A stretch of DNA of 27,290 bases from a virus, in IMG/VR virus record IMGVR_UViG_3300047299_000121, positions 1-27,290 of that record; one strand, 5' to 3'. Every line of letters starts with the position of its first letter. Position 1 is the stretch's first letter. Positions 9,111 to 13,197 of this stretch are shown one piece after another. Position numbers and translations under genes: made by a program. The notes under the pieces were generated by a model, which was not told the origin of the DNA, made no database searches, and saw only the letters and a program-made list of their open reading frames with translations.

Positions 9111-9114
9111 AAGA

Positions 9115-9190
9115 TGGAGCCGGTGACGGGAGTCGAACCCGCAGAATCCTGTTTACAAGACAGGCCCACGACCACTCGTGGAACACCGGC
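9115..9190 (-). tRNA. tRNA-Thr(TGT)
   Basis: The acceptor stem GCCGGTG/CACCGGC is perfect. The anticodon stem CCTGT/ACAGG encloses loop CTTGTAA, giving anticodon TGT (codon ACA). CCA is encoded. Only one base separates it from the next tRNA. Confidence 0.92.
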
Positions 9191-9191
9191 A

Positions 9192-9261
9192 TGGTGCCTC
9201 GTGCAGGATTCGAACCCGCTTCGCAAAGTTAGAAGCTTCGCTACCGTCCTTCGGACAAGGC
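9192..9261 (-). tRNA. tRNA-Arg(TCT) with miniature D-arm
   Basis: The acceptor GCCTTGT/ACGAGGC and the T-arm are normal, and the anticodon loop is CTTCTAA (codon AGA). CCA is encoded. The body is only 67 nt. Directly after the acceptor comes CCG-AAGGA-CGG, a 3-bp stem with a 5-nt loop, with no connector at positions 8-9. The same design recurs in other tRNAs of this array. Confidence 0.8.
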
Positions 9262-9264
9262 GTG

Positions 9265-9338
9265 TGGAGCCTGAACGGGGAATCGAACCCCGGTGGCTTG
9301 TTTACGAAACAAGTGCTCTACCACTGAGCTATTCAGGC
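9265..9338 (-). tRNA. tRNA-Thr(CGT)
   Basis: Standard cloverleaf with acceptor GCCTGAA/TTCAGGC, T-arm CGGGG-TTCGATT-CCCCG and anticodon loop TTCGTAA (codon ACG). CCA is encoded. Confidence 0.93.
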
Positions 9339-9339
9339 A

Positions 9340-9422
9340 TGGTGCCCACTGCAGGAGTCGAACCCGGAATCCGGCTTGTGATAAGCAAGCTGGCGGGTAC
9401 CGCCCGCCTGAGGTCAGTGAGC
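9340..9422 (-). tRNA. tRNA-Ile(TAT)-like with rebuilt D-domain
   Basis: The acceptor GCTCACT/AGTGGGC pairs with one wobble, CCA is encoded and the T-loop is TTCGACT. The anticodon stem GCTTG/CAAGC is perfect and its loop CTTATCA gives anticodon TAT, but position 37 is C instead of a purine. Where the D-arm should be there is a 6-bp hairpin GGCGGG-CGGTA-CCCGCC plus extra bases, making the body 80 nt. Isoacceptor call is moderate. Confidence 0.65.
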
Positions 9423-9426
9423 AAGA

Positions 9427-9500
9427 TGGTGCGTCTGGAGGGAATCGAACCCCCGTATCCAGCGTGTAAAGCTAGCGCTAATCCCCTCAGCTACAAACGC
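9427..9500 (-). tRNA. tRNA-Val(TAC)
   Basis: Acceptor GCGTTTG/CAGACGC, T-loop TTCGATT, anticodon loop TTTACAC (codon GTA), CCA encoded. Canonical length. Confidence 0.92.
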
Positions 9501-9502
9501 AT

Positions 9503-9586
9503 TGGCGGAGCCGTGAGGGATCGAACCTCATACTTGCGTACCGCTGTCTTTCCAGGACAGGTCAGGCCCAGCCTGAGTACGACTCC
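9503..9586 (-). tRNA. tRNA-Ser(GGA)
   Basis: A class II tRNA with a long variable arm. The acceptor is GGAGTCG/CGGCTCC, the anticodon stem CTGTC/GACAG encloses loop CTGGAAA (codon TCC), the discriminator is G73 and CCA is encoded. All fit serine. Confidence 0.92.
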
Positions 9587-9592
9587 AAGATC

Positions 9593-9642
9593 GACGGTAG
9601 GGCTCCCCATTCTTTGCGCTCGTGATGGGCCTGTCTACCGTC
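9593..9642 (-). other. Inter-tRNA hairpin element (50 nt)
   Basis: The ends GACGGTAG and CTACCGTC are perfect 8-bp complements, and an inner ATGGG/CCCAT pairing can form. It fills the space between tRNA-Ser(GGA) and tRNA-Met. It has no T-arm or U-tract, so it is neither a plain tRNA nor a standard terminator. A processing element or small structured RNA is possible. Confidence 0.45.
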
Positions 9643-9646
9643 TTCG

Positions 9647-9713
9647 TAGCGGTGGAGGGTATCGAACCCTCGTCGGTTCCGTATGAGAGAACCTGCTGAC
9701 CACCAGCACCGCC
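9647..9713 (-). tRNA. tRNA-Met(CAT) with miniature D-arm
   Basis: The acceptor GGCGGTG/CACCGCT (G1-U72), T-arm GAGGG-TTCGATA-CCCTC and anticodon loop CTCATAC (codon ATG) are clear. The body is 67 nt. The D-domain is only CTG-GTGGT-CAG placed straight after the acceptor, with no nucleotides 8-9. CCA is not encoded. Elongator, initiator or Ile2-type function cannot be separated by eye. Confidence 0.75.
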
Positions 9714-9720
9714 ATAACCG

Positions 9721-10266
9721 TCAGGCTCGATCGTGCACCAGAGCCACGAACTCGAACAGAGTTGCGACACGAGGCAGATCGGCGTCTGCGTTCCAGGGCT
9801 TCGTCAAGAGGAACGCTTCGATCCCTGCGTCTCGCATGGCCTGAACGTTCTCCACCCTGTCATCAATTGCGAAGTAGGGTCCAGGACCGTACTCTTTGAA
9901 TACCGTCTTGTCACGGCTGATGGTGAGCGAGTCAATCTCTGGACCGTACTCGCTCAGCCACCACGCCGTGTCGGCCTCCGCAATTGCCGGACGATCAGTC
10001 ACTACGTGCTGAGTGTGTCCGAGAGCATTGAGCATCTTCACGCACCCGGAGAACCCGTTGTTCGGAAGTTGGTCACCAAAGCCACCCTCCTCTGCGTACT
10101 CGGTGAGACGCACCACGAACTCTTCATCGTGCATCTCGTGTGTCCGATAATGGTGCCACGTGATCCAGTCGGTTTCTTCCCAACCTTCCTTTACACAGAT
10201 CCACGGGTAGAAGTTCTCAACCCAGCCGCAAGCGACTCCGTCGAGATCCCACATGATAGTTGCCAT
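9721..10266 (-). CDS. HAD-family hydrolase (5'(3')-nucleotidase-like phosphatase)
   Basis: The protein has 181 aa from the ATG at 10264-10266 (MATIMWDLDGVACGW), with GGAGG 13 bases upstream; the longer frame would overlap tRNA-Ser(CGA). HAD motif I is WDLDGVACG (nucleophile Asp and acid/base Asp, residues 7-9). The motif II region is HVVTDRPAIAEADTAWWLSEYG, a Lys follows in ISRDKTVFKEYG, and motif IV is FAIDDRVENVQAMRDAG. This order is typical of small HAD phosphatases such as 5'(3')-deoxyribonucleotidases. It is the only protein gene inside the tRNA array. The 5'-kinase gene elsewhere in this window lacks the phosphatase half found in T4 Pnkp, so this protein could supply a 3'-phosphatase activity. 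That is inference; a nucleotide-pool enzyme is equally possible. Confidence 0.75.
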   Translation of the reverse strand: MATIMWDLDGVACGWVENFYPWICVKEGWEETDWITWHHYRTHEMHDEEFVVRLTEYAEEGGFGDQLPNNGFSGCVKMLNALGHTQHVVTDRPAIAEADTAWWLSEYGPEIDSLTISRDKTVFKEYGPGPYFAIDDRVENVQAMRDAGIEAFLLTKPWNADADLPRVATLFEFVALVHDRA

Positions 10267-10297
10267 GAGCGTTACGTTACCTCCATGTTTGAAATTC

Positions 10298-10387
10298 TGG
10301 CGGAGAGCGGAGGAATCGAACCCCCACCGCCCTTCGGCGGTGCCTCTTGTTTCGAGCAAGCGCCCGGACCATCCAGGAACGCTCTCC
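10298..10387 (-). tRNA. tRNA-Ser(CGA)
   Basis: A class II tRNA with a perfect acceptor GGAGAGC/GCTCTCC, a strong extra arm (ACCGCC/GGCGGT), anticodon loop CTCGAAA (codon TCG), G73 and an encoded CCA. The outermost anticodon-stem pair is a mismatch. Confidence 0.9.
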
Positions 10388-10393
10388 ATTTGA

Positions 10394-10427
10394 CCCTTGC
10401 CAGTATCCTGCACGGTACCGGCAAGGG
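10394..10427 (-). other. Inter-tRNA hairpin
   Basis: The arms CCCTTGCC and GGCAAGGG form an 8-bp perfect stem with an 18-nt loop. On the minus strand no U-run follows, so a standard intrinsic terminator is unlikely. On the plus strand it is followed by CCTTTTG, but no plus-strand gene is present. Confidence 0.4.
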
Positions 10428-10483
10428 CCTTTTGTAGTTAGCCCCAGTTAATTGTGTTTCTCCTGGTGAGGCCAGATCCAAGA

Positions 10484-10565
10484 TGGGAGCGGAGGTAGGA
10501 GTTGCACCGTTTGTGACTTGTTCCAGCTTATGAGGCTGGCCAGCTTACTGAAGCTTTACTCCGCA
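10484..10565 (-). tRNA. tRNA-Met(CAT)-like, unusual T-arm
   Basis: Six acceptor pairs (GCGGAG/CTCCGC) form, with a U-U opposition at 1-72. The anticodon arm CCAGC-CTCATAA-GCTGG is perfect (codon ATG). The T-loop reads TGCAACT instead of TTCGAAT, and its stem is weak. CCA is encoded. An unpaired 1-72 position is a feature of bacterial initiator tRNA, but the three G-C pairs of an initiator anticodon stem are absent. Confidence 0.55.
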
Positions 10566-10566
10566 G

Positions 10567-10647
10567 CGGAAGGTGCAGGAATCGAACCCGCTAGGCTTTT
10601 ACACCCGACTGTCTAGCAAACAGCTTGCCACCATTAGCCTACCTTCC
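10567..10647 (-). tRNA. tRNA-Ser(GCT)
   Basis: A class II tRNA with perfect acceptor GGAAGGT/ACCTTCC, a long variable arm, T-arm GCGGG-TTCGATT-CCTGC, anticodon loop TTGCTAG (codon AGC) and G73. CCA is not encoded. Confidence 0.88.
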
Positions 10648-10649
10648 TT

Positions 10650-10727
10650 GCCCGGTCTTTCAACGTCTGGCACACAGACACTCAAGTCATGCACGATGGC
10701 AAGCCTGAGAGGGCGACCGGCACCCTA
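10650..10727 (-). other. Unassigned structured RNA element between tRNAs
   Basis: This 80-nt spacer folds on the minus strand into a closing helix (GCCGGTC with GACCGGGC, one bulge), a hairpin GTCTG-TGTGC-CAGAC and an inner CTCAG/TTGAG helix. It has no standard T-loop or anticodon arm. Either a degenerate tRNA or an unrelated small RNA. Confidence 0.35.
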
Positions 10728-10801
10728 TGGAGCAGGTAGGGAGGTTCGAACTCCCGCTGGAACCTTGGCAAGGTTCTTTGCTACCACTACAACATACCTG
10801 C
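10728..10801 (-). tRNA. tRNA-Gly(GCC)
   Basis: Canonical: acceptor GCAGGTA/TACCTGC, T-arm GGGAG-TTCGAAC-CTCCC, anticodon stem GAACC/GGTTC with loop TTGCCAA (codon GGC), CCA encoded. Confidence 0.94.
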
Positions 10802-10807
10802 ATGTGA

Positions 10808-10905
10808 AGAGGCTCAGGCTCATGCCGTTTGGTCTCACGATTGACGCCGTTCCCTGCGCCTTTCAATCCTCCACCCGAAATTATCCGACTGCTTACGTCG
10901 GCCTC
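10808..10905 (-). other. Unassigned multi-hairpin RNA element between tRNAs
   Basis: Between tRNA-Gly and tRNA-Phe the sequence holds a closing helix GAGGC/GCCTC and internal hairpins CCGAC-(7 nt)-GTCGG and GATTGA...TCAATC with an inner CGC/GCG. The overall layout is cloverleaf-like, but there is no T-loop consensus, no CCA and no credible anticodon. No open reading frame stands out. Confidence 0.35.
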
Positions 10906-10909
10906 ATCG

Positions 10910-10981
10910 TGGTCCCTGCTGTACTTGAAACAGCTTGACTGGTGCTTCACGCCAGCGCTTTACCATATAAGCTAAAGGACC
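10910..10981 (-). tRNA. tRNA-Phe(GAA)
   Basis: Acceptor GGTCCTT/AGGGACC, D-arm GCTT-ATATGGTA-AAGC, T-arm GCTGT-TTCAAGT-ACAGC and anticodon loop GTGAAGC (codon TTC). The innermost anticodon-stem pair is C-A. CCA is not encoded. One base separates it from tRNA-Ile. Confidence 0.85.
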
Positions 10982-10982
10982 G

Positions 10983-11058
10983 TGGTCCCGGCACGAGGTA
11001 TCGAACCTCGCCATGACTTTCTTATCAGGAAAGTTCACCCTACCTGAGCGCTACCGGG
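10983..11058 (-). tRNA. tRNA-Ile(GAT)
   Basis: Acceptor CCCGGTA/TGCCGGG, T-arm CGAGG-TTCGATA-CCTCG, perfect anticodon stem CTTTC/GAAAG with loop CTGATAA (codon ATC), CCA encoded. Confidence 0.93.
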
Positions 11059-11062
11059 AAGA

Positions 11063-11137
11063 TGGCGATGCTGGCGGGAGTTGAACCCAGCGCTACTACC
11101 GTGACAGGGTAGCGTGCTACCGTAACACTTCAGCACC
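11063..11137 (-). tRNA. tRNA-Asp(GTC)
   Basis: Acceptor GGTGCTG/CAGCATC, anticodon stem CTACC/GGTAG with loop CTGTCAC (codon GAC), G73, CCA encoded, T-loop TTCAACT. Confidence 0.92.
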
Positions 11138-11139
11138 AT

Positions 11140-11222
11140 TGGCTCCGGAGGTAGGATTCGAACCCACATTGACTTGCGTCGAGCATTAACAGTGCCCTGC
11201 CTTACCAGTCGGCCACTCCGGA
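11140..11222 (-). tRNA. tRNA with Asn anticodon (GTT) on a serine-like body
   Basis: The acceptor TCCGGAG/CTCCGGA is perfect and CCA is encoded. The anticodon loop is CTGTTAA (codon AAC). The variable region is 13 nt and can form an extra arm GAC-GCAA-GTC; the D-domain TGGCCGACTGGTAAGGCA resembles bacterial tRNA-Ser, and the discriminator is G73. Normal tRNA-Asn has a short variable loop, so charging by SerRS is conceivable. Confidence 0.75.
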
Positions 11223-11293
11223 ATGTAGAGCAGATGTGTCGGCGCTGCTCTCCCCACCTTCCCACAATTGTTGACAACGGATTGCGGTTCTCC

Positions 11294-11369
11294 TGGAGCG
11301 CAAGGTGGGAATCGAACCCACGAATAAGAGCTTTGCAGGCTCCCCCATTAGCCATTCTGGTACTTGCGC
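11294..11369 (-). tRNA. tRNA-Cys(GCA)
   Basis: Acceptor GCGCAAG/CTTGCGC, T-arm GTGGG-TTCGATT-CCCAC, anticodon loop CTGCAAA (codon TGC), CCA encoded, short variable loop. The discriminator is U73, the usual one for cysteine. Confidence 0.93.
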
Positions 11370-11374
11370 ATTTG

Positions 11375-11400
11375 GGCAGTTGATTGTCGGCTCAACTGCC
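11375..11400 (-). other. Strong inter-tRNA hairpin (9 bp)
   Basis: GGCAGTTGA and TCAACTGCC are perfect complements separated by 8 bases, between tRNA-Cys and tRNA-Pro(CGG). There is no U-tract on the transcribed strand. It could be a processing or stability element. Confidence 0.45.
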
Positions 11401-11441
11401 AAGGCCCGGACCGCACGTTACCGGTTGTGTACGACCCGTTG

Positions 11442-11526
11442 TCAGAGTGACGGGACTCGAACCCGCATTACAGCCGTAGCTCTCCTGTATCCGAAACAGG
11501 CGGGCGTCCAATTGCCCCACACTCTG
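11442..11526 (-). tRNA. tRNA-Pro(CGG) with long variable arm
   Basis: The acceptor CAGAGTG/CACTCTG is perfect. C1-G72 and A73 suit proline. The anticodon stem CCTGT/ACAGG encloses loop TTCGGAT (codon CCG) and the D-stem GGGC/GCCC is good. The variable region is 17 nt with AGC/GCT pairing, which is class II-like and not expected in tRNA-Pro. CCA is not encoded. Confidence 0.8.
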
Positions 11527-11571
11527 GAGATCAATCCTGGCGGCGTTGCCGAATACACGCCCATCAGCCCC

Positions 11572-11627
11572 CAAGGGGACCGGGAGGGATTCGAACCCTC
11601 GTCTCCAGGTCTGTTGTGCTTTCGCAC
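11572..11627 (-). pseudogene. tRNA 3'-half remnant
   Basis: A perfect T-arm (GAGGG-TTCGAAT-CCCTC) and a 3' acceptor-like CCGGTCCCC are present. Upstream there is only a GTGC-GAAA-GCAC mini-hairpin, with no anticodon arm and no matching 5' acceptor strand. It abuts the CCA of tRNA-Pro(TGG). Best read as a broken tRNA. Confidence 0.45.
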
Positions 11628-11701
11628 TGGTCGGGGTGACAGGAATCGAACCTGCGTCTTATGCTCCCAAAGCATAGGTTATACCATTTCACTACACCCC
11701 G
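11628..11701 (-). tRNA. tRNA-Pro(TGG)
   Basis: Acceptor CGGGGTG/CACCCCG with the proline C1-G72 pair, A73, T-arm GCAGG-TTCGATT-CCTGT, anticodon loop TTTGGGA (codon CCA) with G37, short variable loop, CCA encoded. Canonical, unlike its CGG partner. Confidence 0.93.
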
Positions 11702-11749
11702 TAGTGTCTTCGTTAAAGGGCTGCGTGCTTACCAATTACACCATACACC
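11702..11749 (-). pseudogene. tRNA 5'-half remnant
   Basis: The sequence begins like a tRNA 5' half (GGTGTATGGTGTAATTGG, then TAAGCA), with an acceptor strand and a D-arm. It then runs out at CCCTTTAACG without a closed anticodon arm or T-arm, directly against the next tRNA. Confidence 0.4.
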
Positions 11750-11790
11750 ACCCTTGCGCCAGGGTGCCTCACAAGTTGCGCAACCGTGAG
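11749..11790 (-). other. Two tandem inter-tRNA hairpins
   Basis: CACCC/GGGTG at 11749-11766 is followed by CTCAC-AA-GTTGC/GCAAC-C-GTGAG at 11768-11790. The second is nearly a perfect 10-bp stem. Both lie between broken tRNA pieces. Confidence 0.4.
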
Positions 11791-11792
11791 TA

Positions 11793-11826
11793 AGTGACGT
11801 CCGGAATTGAACCGAAGCTTCAGCTT
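11793..11826 (-). pseudogene. Isolated tRNA T-arm remnant
   Basis: T-stem and loop TTCGG-TTCAATT-CCGGA are well formed. Only an AAGCT..AGCTT palindrome lies between it and tRNA-Ala, so no anticodon arm or 5' half exists. Confidence 0.4.
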
Positions 11827-11827
11827 G

Positions 11828-11899
11828 TGGAGGCACAGGGAGTCGAACCCTGATCAGTTGCTTGCAAAGCAACGGTAATAGCCGTTATACGATGCCCCC
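11828..11899 (-). tRNA. tRNA-Ala(TGC)
   Basis: Acceptor GGGGGCA/TGCCTCC, perfect T-arm CAGGG-TTCGACT-CCCTG, perfect anticodon stem GTTGC/GCAAC with loop TTTGCAA (codon GCA). The 3' end reads ACAA, so CCA is not encoded. Confidence 0.9.
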
Positions 11900-11916
11900 A
11901 AGATCGAAATTAACTG

Positions 11917-11986
11917 AGCACTGGGAAGGACTTGAACCTTGCCATCCTGACGCCCTTAAACGCCTATGCTACCGATACACCAGCAT
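11917..11986 (-). tRNA. Degenerate tRNA, possibly Leu(TAA)
   Basis: The T-arm (AAGG-TTCAAGT-CCTT) is clear and an acceptor of about six pairs can form. The anticodon region GGCG-TTTAAGGG-CGTC has an 8-nt loop, so TAA is only the best guess. The first bases can also pair with AGCAT in the D-region. The gene is enclosed by a long inverted repeat (11906-11916 with 11992-12002). Confidence 0.4.
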
Positions 11987-12006
11987 TACTGCAGTCAATT
12001 TCTTTG

Positions 12007-12088
12007 TACTCCGGACGGGATTCGAACCCGCAGTGCCTTAGGCGTCTGATTGAAAGTCAGAGGACTTTACCAATTCGTCTACCGGAGC
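12007..12088 (-). tRNA. tRNA with Glu anticodon (TTC) and an extra arm
   Basis: The acceptor GCTCCGG/CCGGAGT (G1-U72), T-arm GCGGG-TTCGAAT-CCCGT and anticodon stem TCTGA/TCAGA with loop CTTTCAA (codon GAA) are clean. The variable region is 13 nt and contains GCC-TAA-GGC, a class II-like arm. The Glu(CTC) gene in the same array has a normal 4-nt loop. A73, no encoded CCA. Confidence 0.78.
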
Positions 12089-12093
12089 ATGTA

Positions 12094-12135
12094 AGCGATA
12101 ACGTCTCAGGGGTCATGACTCCCCTCAGCATCGCT
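12094..12135 (-). other. Inter-tRNA hairpin element
   Basis: AGCGAT/ATCGCT close an inner AGGGG/CCCCT hairpin. It is the first of a run of structured, non-tRNA segments in the 12.09-12.33 kb gap. Confidence 0.4.
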
Positions 12136-12138
12136 GTT

Positions 12139-12228
12139 CTCCCCACCACTAACGCCCGAGGGGTCTTGTAAGCGCTCCCGTCCGTGGAAAGATACGCCGG
12201 TAGCTAGCCGGGGAGAGCGGGTGGGGAG
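12139..12228 (-). ncRNA. Candidate structured RNA closed by a 9-bp helix
   Basis: CTCCCCACC and GGTGGGGAG are exact complements 72 bases apart. Inside are CTCCC/GGGAG pairing and a CCGGT..GCCGG hairpin, giving a compact branched fold of about 90 nt. There is no T-arm, anticodon arm, CCA or open frame. It is the longest non-tRNA gap in the array apart from the hydrolase gene. I do not recognise it as a known RNA family, and the direction of transcription is assumed to match the tRNAs. Confidence 0.35.
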
Positions 12229-12302
12229 GTAATAAGACCAGTATACGACACCCGCATTTGTCGGCCACGCCTCCAAGGCTCCTTGCCTTGATGCCGCCGA
12301 TA

Positions 12303-12324
12303 CTCACGCCGTGCATAACGTGAG
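12303..12324 (-). other. Inter-tRNA hairpin
   Basis: CTCACG and CGTGAG form a perfect 6-bp stem with a 10-nt loop immediately downstream (in transcription) of tRNA-Arg(CCT). Confidence 0.35.
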
Positions 12325-12329
12325 GTGCG

Positions 12330-12397
12330 TGTCCCTGGCAGGAATCGAACCTGCAGCGCCTGACTTAGGAGGTCTGGGTCTGTCCTTCAGCAGAGAC
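12330..12397 (-). tRNA. tRNA-Arg(CCT) with miniature D-arm
   Basis: The acceptor GTCTCTG/CAGGGAC pairs fully with one wobble, and the T-arm GCAGG-TTCGATT-CCTGC is perfect. The anticodon stem CAGAC/GTCAG has one A-A mismatch and its loop CTCCTAA gives CCT (codon AGG). The D-domain is CTG-AAGGA-CAG directly after the acceptor, as in Arg(TCT). Body 68 nt, CCA not encoded. Confidence 0.75.
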
Positions 12398-12429
12398 GTA
12401 AACCGGGCGGGTGTCCCAACACGATGAGC

Positions 12430-12462
12430 GCTCACCTGCAGGACTCGAACCTGCCCCACGAG
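12430..12462 (-). pseudogene. Isolated tRNA T-arm remnant
   Basis: A perfect T-arm GCAGG-TTCGAGT-CCTGC with 3' acceptor-like AGGTGAG is present. Only about eight bases separate it from tRNA-Val(GAC), so the 5' half of the gene is missing. Confidence 0.42.
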
Positions 12463-12535
12463 TGCACGCTGCAGGAATCGAACCTGCTCTTCTCTTCCGT
12501 GTCATGGAAGCGCTGTCCCATCTTGCCCAGCGTGC
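12463..12535 (-). tRNA. tRNA-Val(GAC)
   Basis: Perfect acceptor GCACGCT/AGCGTGC, T-arm GCAGG-TTCGATT-CCTGC and anticodon stem CTTCC/GGAAG with loop ATGACAC (codon GTC). CCA not encoded. Confidence 0.9.
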
Positions 12536-12540
12536 ATGTT

Positions 12541-12565
12541 CGGAGCGCCACGTGAACTGGCTCCG
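12541..12565 (-). other. Inter-tRNA hairpin
   Basis: CGGAGC and GCTCCG pair over a 13-nt loop between tRNA-Val and tRNA-His. A second small CGTGC/GCACG hairpin lies shortly beyond it, near 12592-12604. Confidence 0.35.
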
Positions 12566-12624
12566 ATTCCACCGAACTCTCACGACTGGCCGTGCTCAGC
12601 ACGACTTCAGTGTCGGTGTGTAGA

Positions 12625-12701
12625 TGGGGTGGGCGACGGGAGTTGAACCCGCTCTAAGAGGATCACAACCTCTTGTGCTAAACCGTTACACTACGCTCAC
12701 C
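12625..12701 (-). tRNA. tRNA-His(GTG)
   Basis: The anticodon loop is TTGTGAT (codon CAC). The discriminator is C73 and an extra G at -1 can pair with it, the diagnostic histidine feature. T-arm GCGGG-TTCAACT-CCCGT. The acceptor GTGAGCG/CGCCCAC has one A-C mismatch. CCA encoded. Confidence 0.92.
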
Positions 12702-12702
12702 A

Positions 12703-12779
12703 TGGTTGGTCTGAAGGGAGTCGAACCCTCACTGTCAACGCTCTCATCGTTGTGCCTCTGCCAATTGGGCTACAGACCT
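12703..12779 (-). tRNA. tRNA-Leu(GAG), class I form
   Basis: The anticodon stem CAACG/CGTTG is perfect and loop ATGAGAG gives GAG (codon CTC). A73, CCA encoded, T-loop TTCGACT. Position 1-72 is unpaired (A-A). The variable loop is 5 nt instead of a class II arm, and the D-domain CCCAATTGGCAGAGG matches the other Leu tRNAs here. Confidence 0.85.
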
Positions 12780-12793
12780 ATGTGCAACTTGCC

Positions 12794-12822
12794 TGACCCG
12801 ATCCCAGCATCCGATGGGGTCA
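12794..12822 (-). other. Inter-tRNA hairpin
   Basis: TGACCC and GGGTCA close a stem that can continue with GAT/ATC. It lies between tRNA-Leu(GAG) and tRNA-Arg(TCG). A further CTGCTG/CAGCAG hairpin occurs at about 12859-12877. Confidence 0.35.
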
Positions 12823-12879
12823 AACTTTCATGGGGCAGCACGCTGGCGCTGTTCCGGACTGCTGAGTTGCGCAGCAGAG

Positions 12880-12947
12880 TGCCCTGTAGAGGATTCGAAC
12901 CTCTGATCAATCGTTCGAAGCGATCGGCGTGCTCCTGCACACAGGGC
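12880..12947 (-). tRNA. tRNA-Arg(TCG) with miniature D-arm
   Basis: Perfect acceptor GCCCTGT/ACAGGGC, T-arm AGAGG-TTCGAAT-CCTCT, anticodon loop CTTCGAA (codon CGA). The D-domain is a compact GTGC-AGGA-GCAC hairpin directly after the acceptor. Body 68 nt, CCA not encoded. Confidence 0.8.
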
Positions 12948-12951
12948 GAGA

Positions 12952-13028
12952 TGGTGACTACGGTGGGATTCGAACCCACACTTTACAGGGTCTAAGCCTG
13001 ACGCCTCTGCCAGTTGGACTACGTAGCC
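12952..13028 (-). tRNA. tRNA-Leu(TAG), class I form
   Basis: Acceptor GGCTACG/CGTAGTC, T-arm GTGGG-TTCGAAT-CCCAC and anticodon loop CTTAGAC (codon CTA). A73 and CCA encoded. The variable loop is about 5 nt, so the class II arm of leucine tRNAs is missing. Confidence 0.85.
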
Positions 13029-13036
13029 AAGAATTA

Positions 13037-13112
13037 TGGAGCCCGATACCGGAGTCGAACCGGTGGCCTCTTTCGTACCAAGAAAGCGCTCTAGCCACTG
13101 AGCTAAGCGGGC
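13037..13112 (-). tRNA. tRNA-Thr(GGT)
   Basis: Acceptor with one C-U mismatch, T-arm ACCGG-TTCGACT-CCGGT, perfect anticodon stem CTTTC/GAAAG with loop TTGGTAC (codon ACC), CCA encoded. Confidence 0.9.
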
Positions 13113-13120
13113 GAGATGTG

Positions 13121-13196
13121 TGGTGCCCCCGACAGGAATCGAACCCGCTCAAGCCTGGTTAAAAGCCAGGAACCCTACCAATTGGGCGACAGAGGC
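13121..13196 (-). tRNA. tRNA-Lys(TTT)
   Basis: Perfect anticodon stem CCTGG/CCAGG with loop CTTTTAA (codon AAA); T-loop TTCGATT; acceptor GCCTCTG/CGGGGGC with wobble pairs; CCA encoded. Confidence 0.93.
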
Positions 13197-13197
13197 G

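Noticed and set aside
10267-10413. Longer N-terminus for the HAD hydrolase
   Set aside because: It would translate tRNA-Ser(CGA); the internal ATG directly before the WDLDG motif is preferred.
11702-11827. Circularly permuted or split tRNA
   Set aside because: The 3'-like and 5'-like pieces do not share complementary acceptor strands, so decay is the simpler reading.
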